Assembly: GCA_950295325.1 (NCBI GenBank)
Contig: OX485805.1
Coordinates: 9,238,501-9,302,500 of the forward strand
Direction of reading: 5' to 3'
DNA from: Polytrichum commune
Lineage: Eukaryota > Streptophyta > Polytrichopsida > Polytrichales > Polytrichaceae
Length of the DNA stretch: 64,000 bases
Each line of letters opens with the position of its first letter. Within the stretch, counting starts at the first letter, position 1. Below are positions 10,960 to 24,600 of this stretch, piece by piece. The position numbers and the translations under genes are program-made. The notes below the pieces were generated by a model. The model did no database searches. It was given only the letters and a program-made list of their open reading frames with translations, and was not told the origin of the DNA.

Positions 10960-13140
10960 ACACTGCAGTGGACGATGAGAGCACTGGACCAAAAGAAGGA
11001 CGAAAGCCATGGCATTTGTGCACCGAAAAGGAGAAGCAATTCGGCGGGGATGTCGCCCACGTCAGGCAAAAGCCGCGACCACTCCCCAAACAAATCTTGC
11101 AACAATGGCCATTATAATGCATCTCCCAGCAGGCACAATGGCCACCACTCGCCCCCACGAAATGGCTGCTATAATGATACCCCTCCCAAGTTGCCACGCA
11201 ATAGGCATCTCAGAAACCATGAACCCGCTTGTTAATTACTTTTCTGGCTGAAATAGGGATAGGTAGGTAGGATATTGGAGTCGTTTGTAGAGTAAAGTGG
11301 ATGAAACCATGAGGTTACGAGAAGGAACGCAAAGTCACCCAAGTTTTCTTAATGCTTGAATTATCATCCACAAGCAGTGGTGTCAGACTATCAAATTCAT
11401 GTTGTCTAGTTTATTCTACTAGGATGGGTGATCAAGCTAGCCTTGCGTAGGTCAATTAGGAACTTAGAACGACAGGTTCCATGTGCATAGCCTTTTTTAA
11501 ATCCTACCATTCTCTCAAAGTTTGAGAGGTGGAAAAAGGAGGTCTTAAAAAGTTGCACCCGACTTTCAAAATAGCCTCTGTAACACAATGAGCTAGCGAA
11601 CTATTAATAGAATGGTTTCTCAAAGAAGGATCAAACCCACGGTTCCTTCCCTCTTTGAGGAACTTCACGGATAACTCTAGTACCTCATCGGTTTTGGCAA
11701 AAGCATTTAATTAGTTTCTTGAGTGGGGTGCCATGTGTCACGCAGTAGTTGGTTGAGACTTTTGAGAAAGTTGATGTGACATTAAATAAATATAGTTTTG
11801 GCAAAGAAAAGAGCCTAAATTGATGAAGGTTCTATAGGTTAATAAATAAATAAATAAGGAAGAGAAAAAGATTAGCATTATAGTCTTTTACCCCAACATG
11901 TGATATCCATTCACTACCTCCCTCTCATGTTCGTGTGAGCTAATTTGTGCGTGTTTAAGATTCTACATGTATCTATAAGTTCACAATCATCTTAGGCGAC
12001 TCCATGACCACGGATCACCTCCACAAAACTATTGCTATAATACCCTTCCCAAATCGTTGCCAAATTGGCATCTCAATAAAAACCATGAACCGGCTTGTTA
12101 ATTGATTTTATGGGGCCCATATATGTAAAGTAGTATACCCTGTCAATTCTAACACAAAATAATTACATTCATAGTGAGGGTGCCACATGTCACATAGTAG
12201 TTGGTTAAAACCTATGAAAATAAATCAATGTGGCATGAAAATAAATTCAATTTCGGCAAAGCCAACTGCCGATTTGGGCGAACCAACCCATACAATTGTT
12301 CCTTGTTGGATGCCTAAACCCTTGCCTCCAAGGAACCAGTGTACATGTATGTTGGTTTGCCCCAACTGCCAAGTGCCTAAATTCATAAAGGTTCTACAAA
12401 TTTCCATAAGTTCACAGACTTCCTCTTAATAGGTGGTCATCCAACATGCGCAATGGCCACGAATCACCTTCACAATACGGGTCACTTTAACAATCACCCT
12501 CCCAAATCGTTTTGGAATAGGCATGTCAACAAAATTTATGGATCATATTGCAAAACATATGGCTAAATAGGTACAGGTAGTGTGATATTCTTATCAATAT
12601 TGACACAAAATAATTGTTGTCTTGAGTGATGGTGCCACTTGTTATGTACTAGTCAATGGTTGGAACCTGTGAAATAGTTGATGTGGCATGCAACTAAATG
12701 TAGGGGATTGTAAAATCAACCACGTAATTGTTAAAACAACCACAAAGATATGTCACACAATTACATAACATGTCAAATTTTGATTTTTCTTTGCACACAT
12801 GAAAAGGAGCGAGGTATCGGCTTTGCTTCCTCTTTCTTTTCATTTTAGCTTAAAATTAAAATCCTTCATAATTTGACAGGTCGTGTGACCACGTGACTCA
12901 TCTTTGTTATCATTTAAGATGTGTGTGGTCAATTTACCAATCCCCTAAATTTTAAAATTCGACAAGTAAAGTGCTTTAGAACTCAATAAGGTTCTATAAG
13001 TACTTAGTACTCTATGTGTTCATAGTTTTCTTAGGCAGTCACCCAATAAGCTAGGCACAATGGCCACCAATAGGTAGTCTCCATGAGACGGTTGCAAAAC
13101 GATACCCCTACCAAAACGATGCTTTATAAAAAATTATTTC
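10960..13140. repeat. Diverged tandem duplications of a few hundred bp
   Basis: One block (AATGGCCACCA.., ..CTATAATGATACCC, ..CATCTCA.AAACCATGAACC, ..CTTGTTAATT) appears at about 11138-11245, 12003-12115, 12450-12545 and in part at 13045-13105. A second block (GGTGCCA.TGTCAC..AGTAGTTGGTT, then GATGTGGCAT) appears at about 11727, 12177 and 12627, exactly 450 bp apart. The copy at 10975-11235 is GC-richer and keeps an open frame of 86 codons with Ser/Arg/His/Pro-rich composition, while the other copies have lost it. Confidence 0.65.
12273..12366. mobile_element. Small foldback MITE (~95 bp), copy 1
   Basis: The ends GGGCGAACCAACCCATACA and TTGGTTTGCCCC are inverted, and an inner pair GGTTCC/GGAACC also folds. 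A second copy of the same element lies at 27729-27816. Confidence 0.65.
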
Positions 13141-13479
13141 ACTTTCACCAAAATAAACAACTTTGATGTTCATGTAAAGTTTGTACTGAAGTGGCAAACA
13201 TGGAGTAAAGTCAACACGTCAACACCCTCACATGAGCTCCCAACACAACAAAAACATGACCACTGCCCACTGTCCACTTTGATTTTTTTTTTAATGCAGT
13301 CTAATCATCTCCAAGTTGCACGAGTCATGAGTTTATAGGTAGATATCCATGTTGGCTTGATGTTCAAAGTTATTTTGAGTGCGGATGAATGAGTTCGGTG
13401 GGGTAAATGTTAGGGAAGATATCATCCATCAACCATAAATGGATTGCTTGGGTGGTTAGGGGTTAAGACTTGAGGCATG

Positions 13480-13710
13480 TTAATTGTTGGTAGCAATGCC
13501 TGGGAAGTTTTTGGGCATAGTTGGTCAAGATCCTAGTAATTCTAAATCCAGTTGGTTACATGTTGACATCTTCCGGGTTTGCTTTATTCATTTGAGGTAT
13601 ATTTCATAGATTCCTCTAAAACGATCGAAAATTCTCATGAAATCTCCAACTTCAACCGGTTATTTCTCAAACTCAACCGGTTCATTTATAACTAACTGCC
13701 GGTTCTTCCC
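13480..13710. repeat. Solo arm of the 1.4-kb foldback element
   Basis: This segment repeats the right arm at 6040-6240 in the same orientation, including AACTTCAACCGGTTATT, CTCAAACTCAACCGGTTC and the 'ttttgggcat' block. No matching left arm was found nearby, so it is a truncated copy. Confidence 0.7.
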
Positions 13711-16480
13711 GGACATAGGTTAGTAGCATGTTGATGTGTATGTCAATAAGCATAGGTTGGTAGCATAACAAAGTCAATAACCTACTAGTCAAGATCTTAG
13801 TTATGATAAAAACAAGAGCCCGTAGAGAAGGGGGCATCTCAAACTAAATGACACCACATAAATAGACTTTGTTTCTTTGTAATTCCACATAGACAAAGTT
13901 ATTGTGGTCACTAGCAAAGCGAGCCGAAGGCACTAGAAGAGAGTGACCAATTTCACAAAGTTGAAAGTCCTTTGCCTTGGGCTTCAAGAGGAGAACACAT
14001 AGACATCAAGAAACCCTAGCCAATTAGTTGAGCCTCTCTTTATTATGGATATGTTGACTTTTATATACGTAGAAAATGAACATGTTGATGTGCATGTCAA
14101 TAAATATGGACTTCATTTGCATAAAGATGTTGGTGTGGCCCGAGAGTCATATACTTTACATTGATATTTGATGCCGGCATATTATTTGAAATAATCAAAC
14201 CTCTTGACCGGGGGGGGGGGGATCGGTGAAAATAAATAAAAACCTTGTGTGATCAAATATAGGGTCTAATATATTAATTTTGGGTAAATTTGCAAAATAA
14301 TCACATACATTATAGGGTGCTCTTGGTGTGTAAAAAATTATTATAGGTAATATAGTATTTGACACAACATCAAAACAATACCTAAGTGGCATACATAAAA
14401 TACCATGGAAATGAGGGGCTAGATTTCATGAATCATATACTTTGCATTTCAGTTATGGAGAATGGATGCAGAATTGTTGGTTTTCCATAAAGAATAAAGG
14501 GATGAATGAAATCACTCATGGAAATGATAACCCCCAACGGATTCTAGATCAAGGCTTCATGGATGTCGTTTAGGGTTTCAAGAGGGTTGGGCCCCTTATT
14601 GCCCCATTCTCTTAATATTCAATGCCAAAACTTCATGTCCACTTTGTAGCATTAATGTGAGCATAGTGGGATGCAATGTAGCCAAATGATTCTTGAATTT
14701 AGGTAGCATTGGTAAGCAATATGACAACAACCCTCGAAGGGATGGAAGTGGAGTGTATTGATGCCCAGAGTGATTGCGAGTTCCAAGTACAACCATCCTA
14801 ACACTTGATTTTTTTTTGCCTTGGGATTCGTTTTGTGGATAAACGTTTTTGCTTCACAAGGCCTTTAATTCACAAAGGTTTCCCTTCACATGCCTTTGCA
14901 AGGTGAAGGTCAAACCTTCCATGCAATTTCCATCTTTTAGGGTATTTGTTTTCAATTTTCTAGAATTGTAGAATGCAAAGTTCAATAATTCCACTCATGC
15001 GACATTCAAAGTGGACTAAGGGGATGATGGCCACACTTGTAGGTTTGACAACAAGGCAAATATGATCTCTGATATGCCCCCCCCCCCCCAAACCCACCCA
15101 AGCATACTTCACTCGATATACCAATTAGTGAGGGTCGTACTAATTCAAGTCACACACACAATCTAGCCAAATCTCAAAGTTACCAAGGGTTTAAATTTTT
15201 ATTGAGTCACACATAATTCATGAATACATACTCATTTACCATAGATTTCACGAAAACTAATGCATGCCACATGCTTGTTAGTTAATACTGCCAAGGGCCA
15301 ATACTTTCATGTCAAGTGCCAAGCACTTTCAATGAATAATGCCAAGTGTTGGGATGAACAATGTTTCCTAGGTCTTTTGGTGGCACAAATTTCATAGCAT
15401 AAAGGAATTTTGTATCACCTCCACTAATTTCCCACACACACTAATTGGTATATTTAGTGTACTTTCTTATTGTGAAGCTTAATGTGTGCACCTTTAAAGA
15501 AGTGCATAAACAATACTCAAATCCATAACAATGTTATGTGGGATTGACAATATTCCACGTAGTATTCCTGGATATTCTCCATATTCAATTTTTTTTATTA
15601 TATATTCATTGATTGACCATCAAAGATCAAATTGGTTGTTTGGATACTATAGAACAATAACATCTTTACTTAGTAAAAAACTTACATGAACAATAAAATG
15701 TTATAGCAATGTGTAACTCCAAATAGGTTGTGACACTAATTGCCAAAAGTGGTGTAGTTGAGGGGAGCTGCAACTCTTAGTTCCTACATGTATATAAAGC
15801 TCAAAGTTGAGTGGATTATACTTCTATTTTTTCCTTTTTTTTTCGAGGACGTTACACACATGCCCATCCATCCATACCACTTTAGGGTTAGTGCATGATG
15901 TTACCATATAGAATATTACCTCTCCAATATATTTAACATTGACATTCTTTCATTGTCCAAAGTAGTGGTTTTTTTTCTTCCATTTATCCCTAAATATTCC
16001 CAATAATAAACAACAAGGTGGGAGTGTGTTCCCCGCAACATTCCCCTTTGGCTAGAAACCGAGCATGTCAACTCGGTTTGAAGCACACTTTTGCACATGT
16101 ACCAATGATCTTCTTCTACTTTTGGATGAAAAATTGCTAGATTGTGTACTAAAAATCAACAAACTCAAATATTATGTCACAAATTCCCAGTAATTAGTGG
16201 ATGAAAATCTCTAAAAACATACTGTCAAGATGATGAAATCACCAGTTAGGGATGAATAAGTGCATTTTCATTTTAAATCCACTTATATTAATGACGTAAG
16301 AGGCTTCATCACTCCAAAAGTGATCGCCAGTAGACAAGCTGAGGATGGGTTAGGGTTTCCTCCTAAGGGTTCGTGCCCCGTGCAGATGCTTGTTTCTACA
16401 TGACCAACATCACGGAACTAATGAACTCCTACAGATCTGTAACGGCAACACATTAATCCTTCATGTGATTGGAATTTCCA
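13711..16480. other. Intergenic DNA, no gene seen
   Basis: This stretch is AT-rich with a G-tract at about 14207-14221 and a C-tract at about 15077-15090. I see no supported exon, RNA gene or complete transposon. The last few hundred bases before 16779 should hold the promoter and leader of the NFXL2 gene. Confidence 0.5.
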
Positions 16481-16778
16481 GCATTCATTGCGAAGGTTTT
16501 TCGATTGCAGAGGAACAGAGTGAAGATTGCCCTCTTTTCGCAGCCCTAACTCGAGCTTGAGTTTATTTGCATTCGGTTTGGTCATCCCTCGATCTCAAAA
16601 TGTGTGCAAAGTAGCTGAATTGTCCTGCGATTCTTGTGATTCAGCTCGTTTTGCAATCTTGCAATTTCGGATCCCAGTGTGTCTCTCTGCATTGGAACCA
16701 GAATTGATGATCTAGCAATCTCCTGGATTGCATTTGAATTTCCTGGTGTTGTGGTTTTATACGATCCATGCTTTTGCA

Positions 16779-18568
16779 ATGGACAAACGTGGTGGTCATC
16801 CATCAGCAGGGACCTCATCTTCTTCTACACAGGGCCGAACTAATGCCTGGGCTACCCCTCTTAATAAGCCACAAAGCCAATCCAGTGTTCGTCCTTCTGC
16901 AGCTGCGCCAACAACAATCGCCAGCTCCTCCATCATCAAAAAGCCATCCAATAATCCTCAGATGTCATTCAACCCTCAACCCACCGGAGCTATAGATTCT
17001 GCATACATCAGCAGCGAAGATGATTCTGAAAGTGGAGGAGAGGGCGAGACACGAGGTCGGGATGTCGAGAAGCTCGAGTCCATCATCATGGCTGATTATC
17101 CCAGCTCAGAGAACATGGATGACACAGGTATGTTCTCCCTTCTAATGTCTATAATGTGGAGTTTTCTCATTACATGTAAGCAACTACGAATTCTTCTTCT
17201 ATCGATTCTACGTAAATGATCAGCATGTCGAAATGCACTCTTGAAGCACTTGAAGCACGCGATATCTAGGGTTGTAGAGCGTGTGATGTGTGGCTCGGCA
17301 ATGTGATGAGGTCCAACCCCAACTCCCTTGCTTCCCTTATCTCATCCCAGTCCCATCTATTGTGACATAAGAGCTATGCCCATCAAATATGAGCAAGTAA
17401 CAATTATCCTGTGACATTCCTCCTCCAACCGCTTGAACACATACGGCAAATTGGAAAAAACCATTTGTTGAATAAGAAAGCTGTCATCCATGCTAATTAT
17501 TCGAGTTACAATATTTCTGGTGTACCGATATTCTCTTAAGCATATGAGTCCATTTGTCGCGTGACGTTTTTATGTCCAAGTTTGCTCACACACTGCATAA
17601 CGAGATATGATCCTCCTTGCTCACACACTTGGTCTTTTCCGTTGGCATCTTCTCCTGGTTACCTTTGAAATGTAAAAACATATGTCTTCTAATCAGGATC
17701 GATTTCTGGAGCGAAAGAGAGTGATACTGTAAGCAGATGATAAAAAAGATGGTGCACTATGCGACTTAACATTCATCGTCAACTGCTTCATTGACTCTTT
17801 TGGTCAATACCTGGATTAGAAGAACATTATGAATTCTTATCGAGATTATTGTAGGTATTTACGCTTGTTAACATATCATGAGCGGTTGTGCACTAATTGT
17901 GTTATTAGGGATTTAGGTTTAGCAATTCAAACAGGGATTGAGCCTGACAAGAATAAAGTACAGAGGGATTCCCCTTCCTTTGATCAGCAGGCACTGTCTC
18001 TTCATTTATTCTGATGCAGTCTTCCTGATTCTGCCATGGTGTGTATAAGATGATGCTTTACACCTTCTATGTGCTAAATTTTATTTGTGACCAGTATGAG
18101 CAGTTGGAGTGGCATGTTTAGCATGTTTAACTTCTAAGCACATTTACTATCTTTTATTGAATCCTCCATCAATGCAGGTGTGTCAAAGATACGTTCACTG
18201 TTACTGGCCCGGCGAAGTGGTGCAACATCCTGCTTGATCTGCTTAGAGAAAGTGAGAGCCACGGATCCAGTATGGGATTGCAAGGTTGGTTGCCATGCAA
18301 TTTTTCATCTCATATGTATACAGTCCTGGGCACGACAAGCCCTGAATGCAGCTGCTCTCCGCACCCTAGGCCCACTTTCTGGCCAACATTTCCCTGTTGC
18401 CCAAGCTGAGGCTGAAGAAAAAGCGTGTTGGCACTGCCCAAAGTGCAGGTGTGGTTTTCCTTCAGCCACAAGCTGGTTGCATGGTTGACATTTTCCATTG
18501 ATTACTTGTGCAATCAATACATTGAGTTCTAGTTGTATATCTATATTCCTCTATCTATCTATCTAGCT

Positions 18569-18602
<34 letters not shown>

Positions 18603-21600
18603 GTTGCCATGAACATTCATGCTGTATGAGGCCATGATGCCTGTATGTATTATATCTAGCCAACTCTGACAAATCTCATTCTGATAGTTCTGACATGACT
18701 TTGCATACTTTATTGGAAATTTGTAGGTCTGAGTATAAACAATGTGAACTTCCGAGAGAGTATCGATGTTTCTGTGGGAAGCAAGAGAACCCAGAAAACG
18801 ATCCTTGGTTAGCTCCTCACACTTGTGGAGAAAAATGTGGTCGTGCCTTGCCTAGTAATTGTGGCCATGTGTGTGTATTGTTATGCCACCCTGGACCATG
18901 CCCAACATGCCCTCAGCTTCTGAAGTTCAGGTTTGTCCCTCTCCCAGTATTGGCTGTGTAGTAGGCAGGCTGTGGTTGCAATACTTTCAACTATACTGTT
19001 TAAAGGACATGACAAATTGGATGAAAGAGTGGATGAAAGAGAGGAAATGTGCTCTAGGAAAGATTTCCAGATGTGTATTTCCTGGCATGAAGGAAGGGAG
19101 GATATTGCATCAGGTTGGATGTTCTGGAATGAAGTTTCTCCTTTATGCTTCGTGCAAGGGCAGTTTATGTATGAATAAAAGCACATCTAGGGACTGAAAT
19201 AAATTTGCAGATGCTTTTGTGGATCAGACTCTCAGATGAAGCGGTGTGGACACAGCAATTTTTCGTGTGGAAAGCGGTGCAACAAGCTTCTCAGCTGTGG
19301 CAAACACAAATGTGAATTGTCTTGCCATGACGGTGCTTGTTCACCCTGTAGCAAAACTGCATCCCATAAGTGCCAGTGTGGTCGAATAAGTGCACTTCGA
19401 GCATGTGCAGAGTCAGATTACAGGTGTGAGATTCCTTGTGGTCAGCAATTATCCTGTCAAAAGCACTGGTGTGAAAGGGGCTGTCATGCAGGACCATGTG
19501 GAGATTGCTTACTAACAGGAAAGAGGAGCTGCCCTTGTGGAAAAGTAGAGCACCAAGGCATCCCCTGTGATGTAGCAGTGCCTACATGTGGATCAACATG
19601 TGAGAAAGTTTTACCATGTAAAATACACTGCTGCTCAGAACGCTGCCATTACGGTTCCTGTAATGGGACCTGTCGGATTGTCCTCACCAAGTCTTGCCGG
19701 TGTGGAGGTTTAAGAAAAGAGGTGAGTGATTCTTTGCAAATATATATGGAGTTTAATTTCAAACATTGTTTGTACTATTTTGCCTCTTGCCATCATTATT
19801 GTGCACAAAGTACTGATTCTCTATGTGTACTGCTGGAAGCCTATATTGTCAGTAGATCTCTTGTAATGCTCAGTTTACAAATTATTCATATCCATGGTTT
19901 CAATTTACCTTAATATAAATTGCATTTGTGTTTTAGGACTATTGGAGTTGTTTTAACTCTGTATTGTCTCATAGGTACCTTGTCATCAGGAGCTGCAGTG
20001 TGACAGAAAGTGTCAACGGGTGCGAGACTGTGGACGTCATGCTTGTAAACGCCGTTGCTGTGATGGGGATTGCCCACTTTGCTCAGAGGTTTGTTACGTT
20101 GTCAGGTGCTCCAGTTTGTTTCTCCTGTGTTGTTATTTGTTTTAAATATGTGGAAGGGCTATATATAATAGAGTGCCAGCATTTTCTGTGGCACAGGTCA
20201 ACCAGTAACAATGATACCATACAAATGACATATGCCTTCCTCACAAAATAGTTTTCTTGTGTTTTTGAATTATTGATTTCTCTTTGTTACGTTTGTGATA
20301 TGGGCATCAGTGACCCCACAGAGTACTTTTCCTTTTTTCTCATTTTCTTGGTTTTCATTCATATGGGGGTATTGTAATTAGGAGTTAATTCTTGGTCAAT
20401 TTGATGTGTGAAGAGAAACTAAAATTCATGACAAGCAGAAAAGGACTTGGGACAAACATGTATAGTTACCAGATAGTTTGTCTTGTTCTTCATGTTGTGT
20501 TGGAGTATGAGGCTAAATAGTATCTTGAAATTCAATCTTGCTCCTGTATTGATCTGGAAGTTCTATTTTTCTGACTAACTCAAGAGCAGGGGTATACACT
20601 GGGAGGGTATGTAGGTGTGTGGCCGGAGGTTGAAATGCGGGAATCACAAGTGCCCTGCTCCCTGTCACAGGTACTGCAACTGGTGAGAGATTATTTCATG
20701 AATTATAGTTTAGCATAACATCCTATTGCAGACCCTCGCAATACTGCAGGAAGATGTGTTAGACTACTCCCTGGCTAAACCTTCCATGTCAGGACTCTTG
20801 GGATGGGTTTACACTAGGGTCCAAGACCAAAGAAAATATGAATTTGAGCGATCCTATTGGTTGAGAGCAAAACTTTGAACCCAAGGAGTTTACACTAGGG
20901 TCCGGGTCAAAGGTATGAAAAAATGGCGTGGCACTAATGTGGCATCACTTTCCTGCCAAATCTCAGTAATCCCCACTCAAGAAAATACTCCTGGTTTGGG
21001 AAACCCATCTTCAAGCTTGGGTCCAATCTTGAGTCTGAAAGTTAGGTCCATTAAGGTCTGTTCTGGACCCCCAAGTTTATTTGACCTGGACCCTAATGTG
21101 AACCCATGCTTGGGTTCTTCCCTGCTTACAGGATTTTCAATGTGTGGATTCAAAAGGGACCACATGCACTGAGTGTGTTGTGAGAACTGAGTCTTCTTTG
21201 ATGATTTTAATCCAGCAATGTATTGTAGTGACATACTTGTATATGAGGATTAACTTATGGAACCTGTGGCTGATCAGAGGATTCTGTGCACCATGCCCTA
21301 TAAACGTTGATATCACATGTGCATGTGGACAAACGGTTATCCAGGTGCATGTAAAACCATCTTCATGCAGGCTCATGTTGAATGTACATGATGTTTATTT
21401 TCCTTGCACAAATGTAGATGACATATCGTGTAAATGTCTATTCATACAATTATGAATTTAGACTCTCTAATTGAAATATGTGCACTTGAAAGTATATTGT
21501 TCTTTCCCTCATTTTCACCTTCTGTGCTCATCATGATTCTTTGATTTGTGAAACTGTCAGGTGCCTTGTGGAACAGAGCGAACACAACGACCACCACGTT

Positions 21601-24600
21601 GCTCTAAGCTTTGTACAATACCCCGTCGATGTAGCCATGGTCTTGATTGCAAGGTATGACCTGTTTGAATCCTATTTACGAAAGCTTCAGTATGCTTGAA
21701 ATATCCATTAACTGCCATCAATTTATCCCAATCTCAGTTGCTGGCATTTCTACACTTAAAGATTAGGCAACAAATCAGAAATCTAGTCTGTAAAGCTTCA
21801 CCTGGTTCTTTAATTCTTCTTTGTTTCTTCATATCTCTTCACCTATTGCTTTTTGCGTTAGCTTCTGTCATACTTACTAGATGTCAAACCTGTTTGACAA
21901 TTGCTCATAACCTTATGTCTTGTTTTCCTGTACAGCCACACAAATGCCATTATGGGGCTTGCCCTGCATGCCAGCTGCCTTGCAAGGCTCCATTACCCTG
22001 CGGTCACAGTTGTCAGGAAAGGTATGTTCTAGTTTCTGGTTCCACAAGTTTGATGAAAATGTTGTCAATCTCATGAGAACTTTGAAGACTGCACTTTATT
22101 ACCATAAAAAGTGATCTTATGAACATTTGTCAACTCATGCTGCTCAGTGTACTTATTCCATCTCCCAAACAATGTGTCTTAGTTGCTCAAGTTTTTGATG
22201 TTCAGGTGCCATGGACCTCAACCACCTCCAAATCCCGAGTACACTTTCAAGAGGTCAAAGAAGAAAGCTGCACACGACTCTCACTCAAATGCCACTGGCG
22301 AACCCTGCCCACCTTGCTCTGAACGCATCGTGAAGAAATGTGTCGGTCAACACTCAGGCAGTGAACGAACAGTAGGTTTTAATGAACCCTGCTCCACCAA
22401 GTTCTTTGCAGTGATCTGCATGATAGATACAGATTAATGAAGACATAACAAAACTGTTCTACCTGAATAAGTAATTTTCTATTCATCACTCAAGACTGCC
22501 AAATCCCTTACACCTGCACGCTATGGATGGTTGGAGTGTGCCACTCTTTAAGTAGTGTATTCATGAGTTCTAAAAGACAACTTCATGTTTGGTGTGCAGA
22601 TGGTTTGCTCACAGAGCTCTGAATTCCGGTGCAACAATGTATGTGGAAACCCTCTGGCCTGTGGGAACCATACATGCAGGAGTACATGCCATTTTATCAC
22701 CGTTCCTCGAGTTGTGGTGGGGGGAGAAATACTGGAAAGAATTGTGCCGATACCACCTGGTGTGGAGCTGCCAGACCCTAGTGATGCACCTGAGGGTGTT
22801 TGGGGCAAGTATGGAAGCTCCCCACCAACTGAGGACTTCTCTGATACTGAGAACCACTCTGGATCTGCAAGCATGACAGAGAGAATTTCAGTGAAGCCTA
22901 CAAGTTCTCGAGCTCTTGATAACTGTGAACGTTGTCTATTACAATGCCAGAAGGTGTGCTGGCAGCTGTTTCTAACCATCAAGAGTGTATTTGTATGTTT
23001 ATATGTTAAAGATGACCAATTGTTTTCATCAAGTTCTACAATCCGCTAAGGATTGCAAGAAAATTGTGCTGCAGGCCATTGAGGTGTCAGATCCTCTCCC
23101 TCTTTTCTTGAGTGGTTGTGCATTATCTGACTGGGTCGTCCCTCCTTGTTTGTACAGAAGCGACCTGTTTCATGTTCACATCCGTGTCCTCGAAGTTGCC
23201 ATATTGGAGATTGCAGACCATGTAAAGCAACTGTTAAACGTGCCTGCCACTGTGGGACCTTGGTCCACTCATTTGAGTGCTCTGTTTTCAACACTGCCTC
23301 TGAGGCCGCGAAAGCAAAGTTACTAACTTGTGGAGGACCTTGTCACAGGTACATGCTTCAGATCAACCTTCTGCATATTCAAAAATGCATGTTATAGCAT
23401 TCTGAGTATGTGCAAGGATGTTCTCTTTCTATAATAATTTCAAGAATAAAAAATCCAGGGTCTTGAATACATGCATGAATGCCAAGCTCACATTAGTCGA
23501 CACCTCATTGTTACCTATATTCGGACAAAGCCTTTTTCCATCTACCAAGATTCAATTTAAAGACCTTGCCAAAATGAATCTCACCAATTGTATTCTCTCC
23601 AAGATGCTTATCTAGGGAATGCACCCACTACACCACATAAGATTGCAATGGTGACTTGGGCCCTTGTATGAGTATCAATAGATAATTTTTTTAATTTTTC
23701 ATGGCTTCAAGTCCTTTCTGAAGGTTTTTGTCTCTTTTTGGGCCTAAAGATCATTGTAATCAGAATAGCAGAGTGTTAGAACTTAATAGGATTTACTATC
23801 AGTGCATCCACATGGTCTTATTAAATGCAAATAAGTAATAAATGGAATCTCTTGATCCACCTTTTACTTGTAAAACTTTTTTATTTTCTGATAGTAACAG
23901 TGAATTTGTCTTGAATAGCATAGTTTGGGCTTCTTGAAGTTGTGCTTGAATCTTTTTTGTTTCACCCGTTTTCCAGGAAACTTCCAAATTGTGCACATCT
24001 GTGCCCTGACATTTGCCACCCAGGTGCTTGTCCGACAGCCACAGATAGTTGTCAGAAAAAGGTTCCTCCTCAGGCATCTCTTACTATGAATCTCCTATGG
24101 TTTTTTTGATGCATTATCATCCTGGATGATATTTTTTAAACAATATTAACCTTGTGCGAAGCTGTATTCAGTTCAGCATGTTGTGTTGTTCTCAACTATC
24201 AGAAGGGAATGAAACTGCTATTCAGGCAAAGGCTTCTTATTATAATTTCACCTAGCTAGCAGTTTAAGGTGTTGCAATATATGTTCTTTAAAGCTCTTCT
24301 CTATTCTCATATTTAAGTTTTCTTGTGTCAGGTCACTGTGCGGTGTGCATGCCAACGCCTTAAGAAAGAATGGCATTGTTGTAATGTACAAGCTGCGAAG
24401 CAGAAAGGTACACACAAGGGTGCACCTGGTGTTGGGCTTCTATCTTGTGATGCGGAGTGTGCTCGTTTAGCCACTGAGCGAAAGGAGAAAGAGGATACCG
24501 AGGAGCTGCGACATCGTAAATTAAAAGAAACAGAGGTATGCAGGTTTGGGGGATATCTTGAGTTGAATGCATTTTGTCTCCAAACAATAATAGTGTAGCA

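Noticed and set aside
22600-22982. Long minus-strand frame of 144 codons at 22548-22982
   Set aside because: It is the shadow of NFXL2 exon 11 on the plus strand, which fits the gene's phase and finger pattern.
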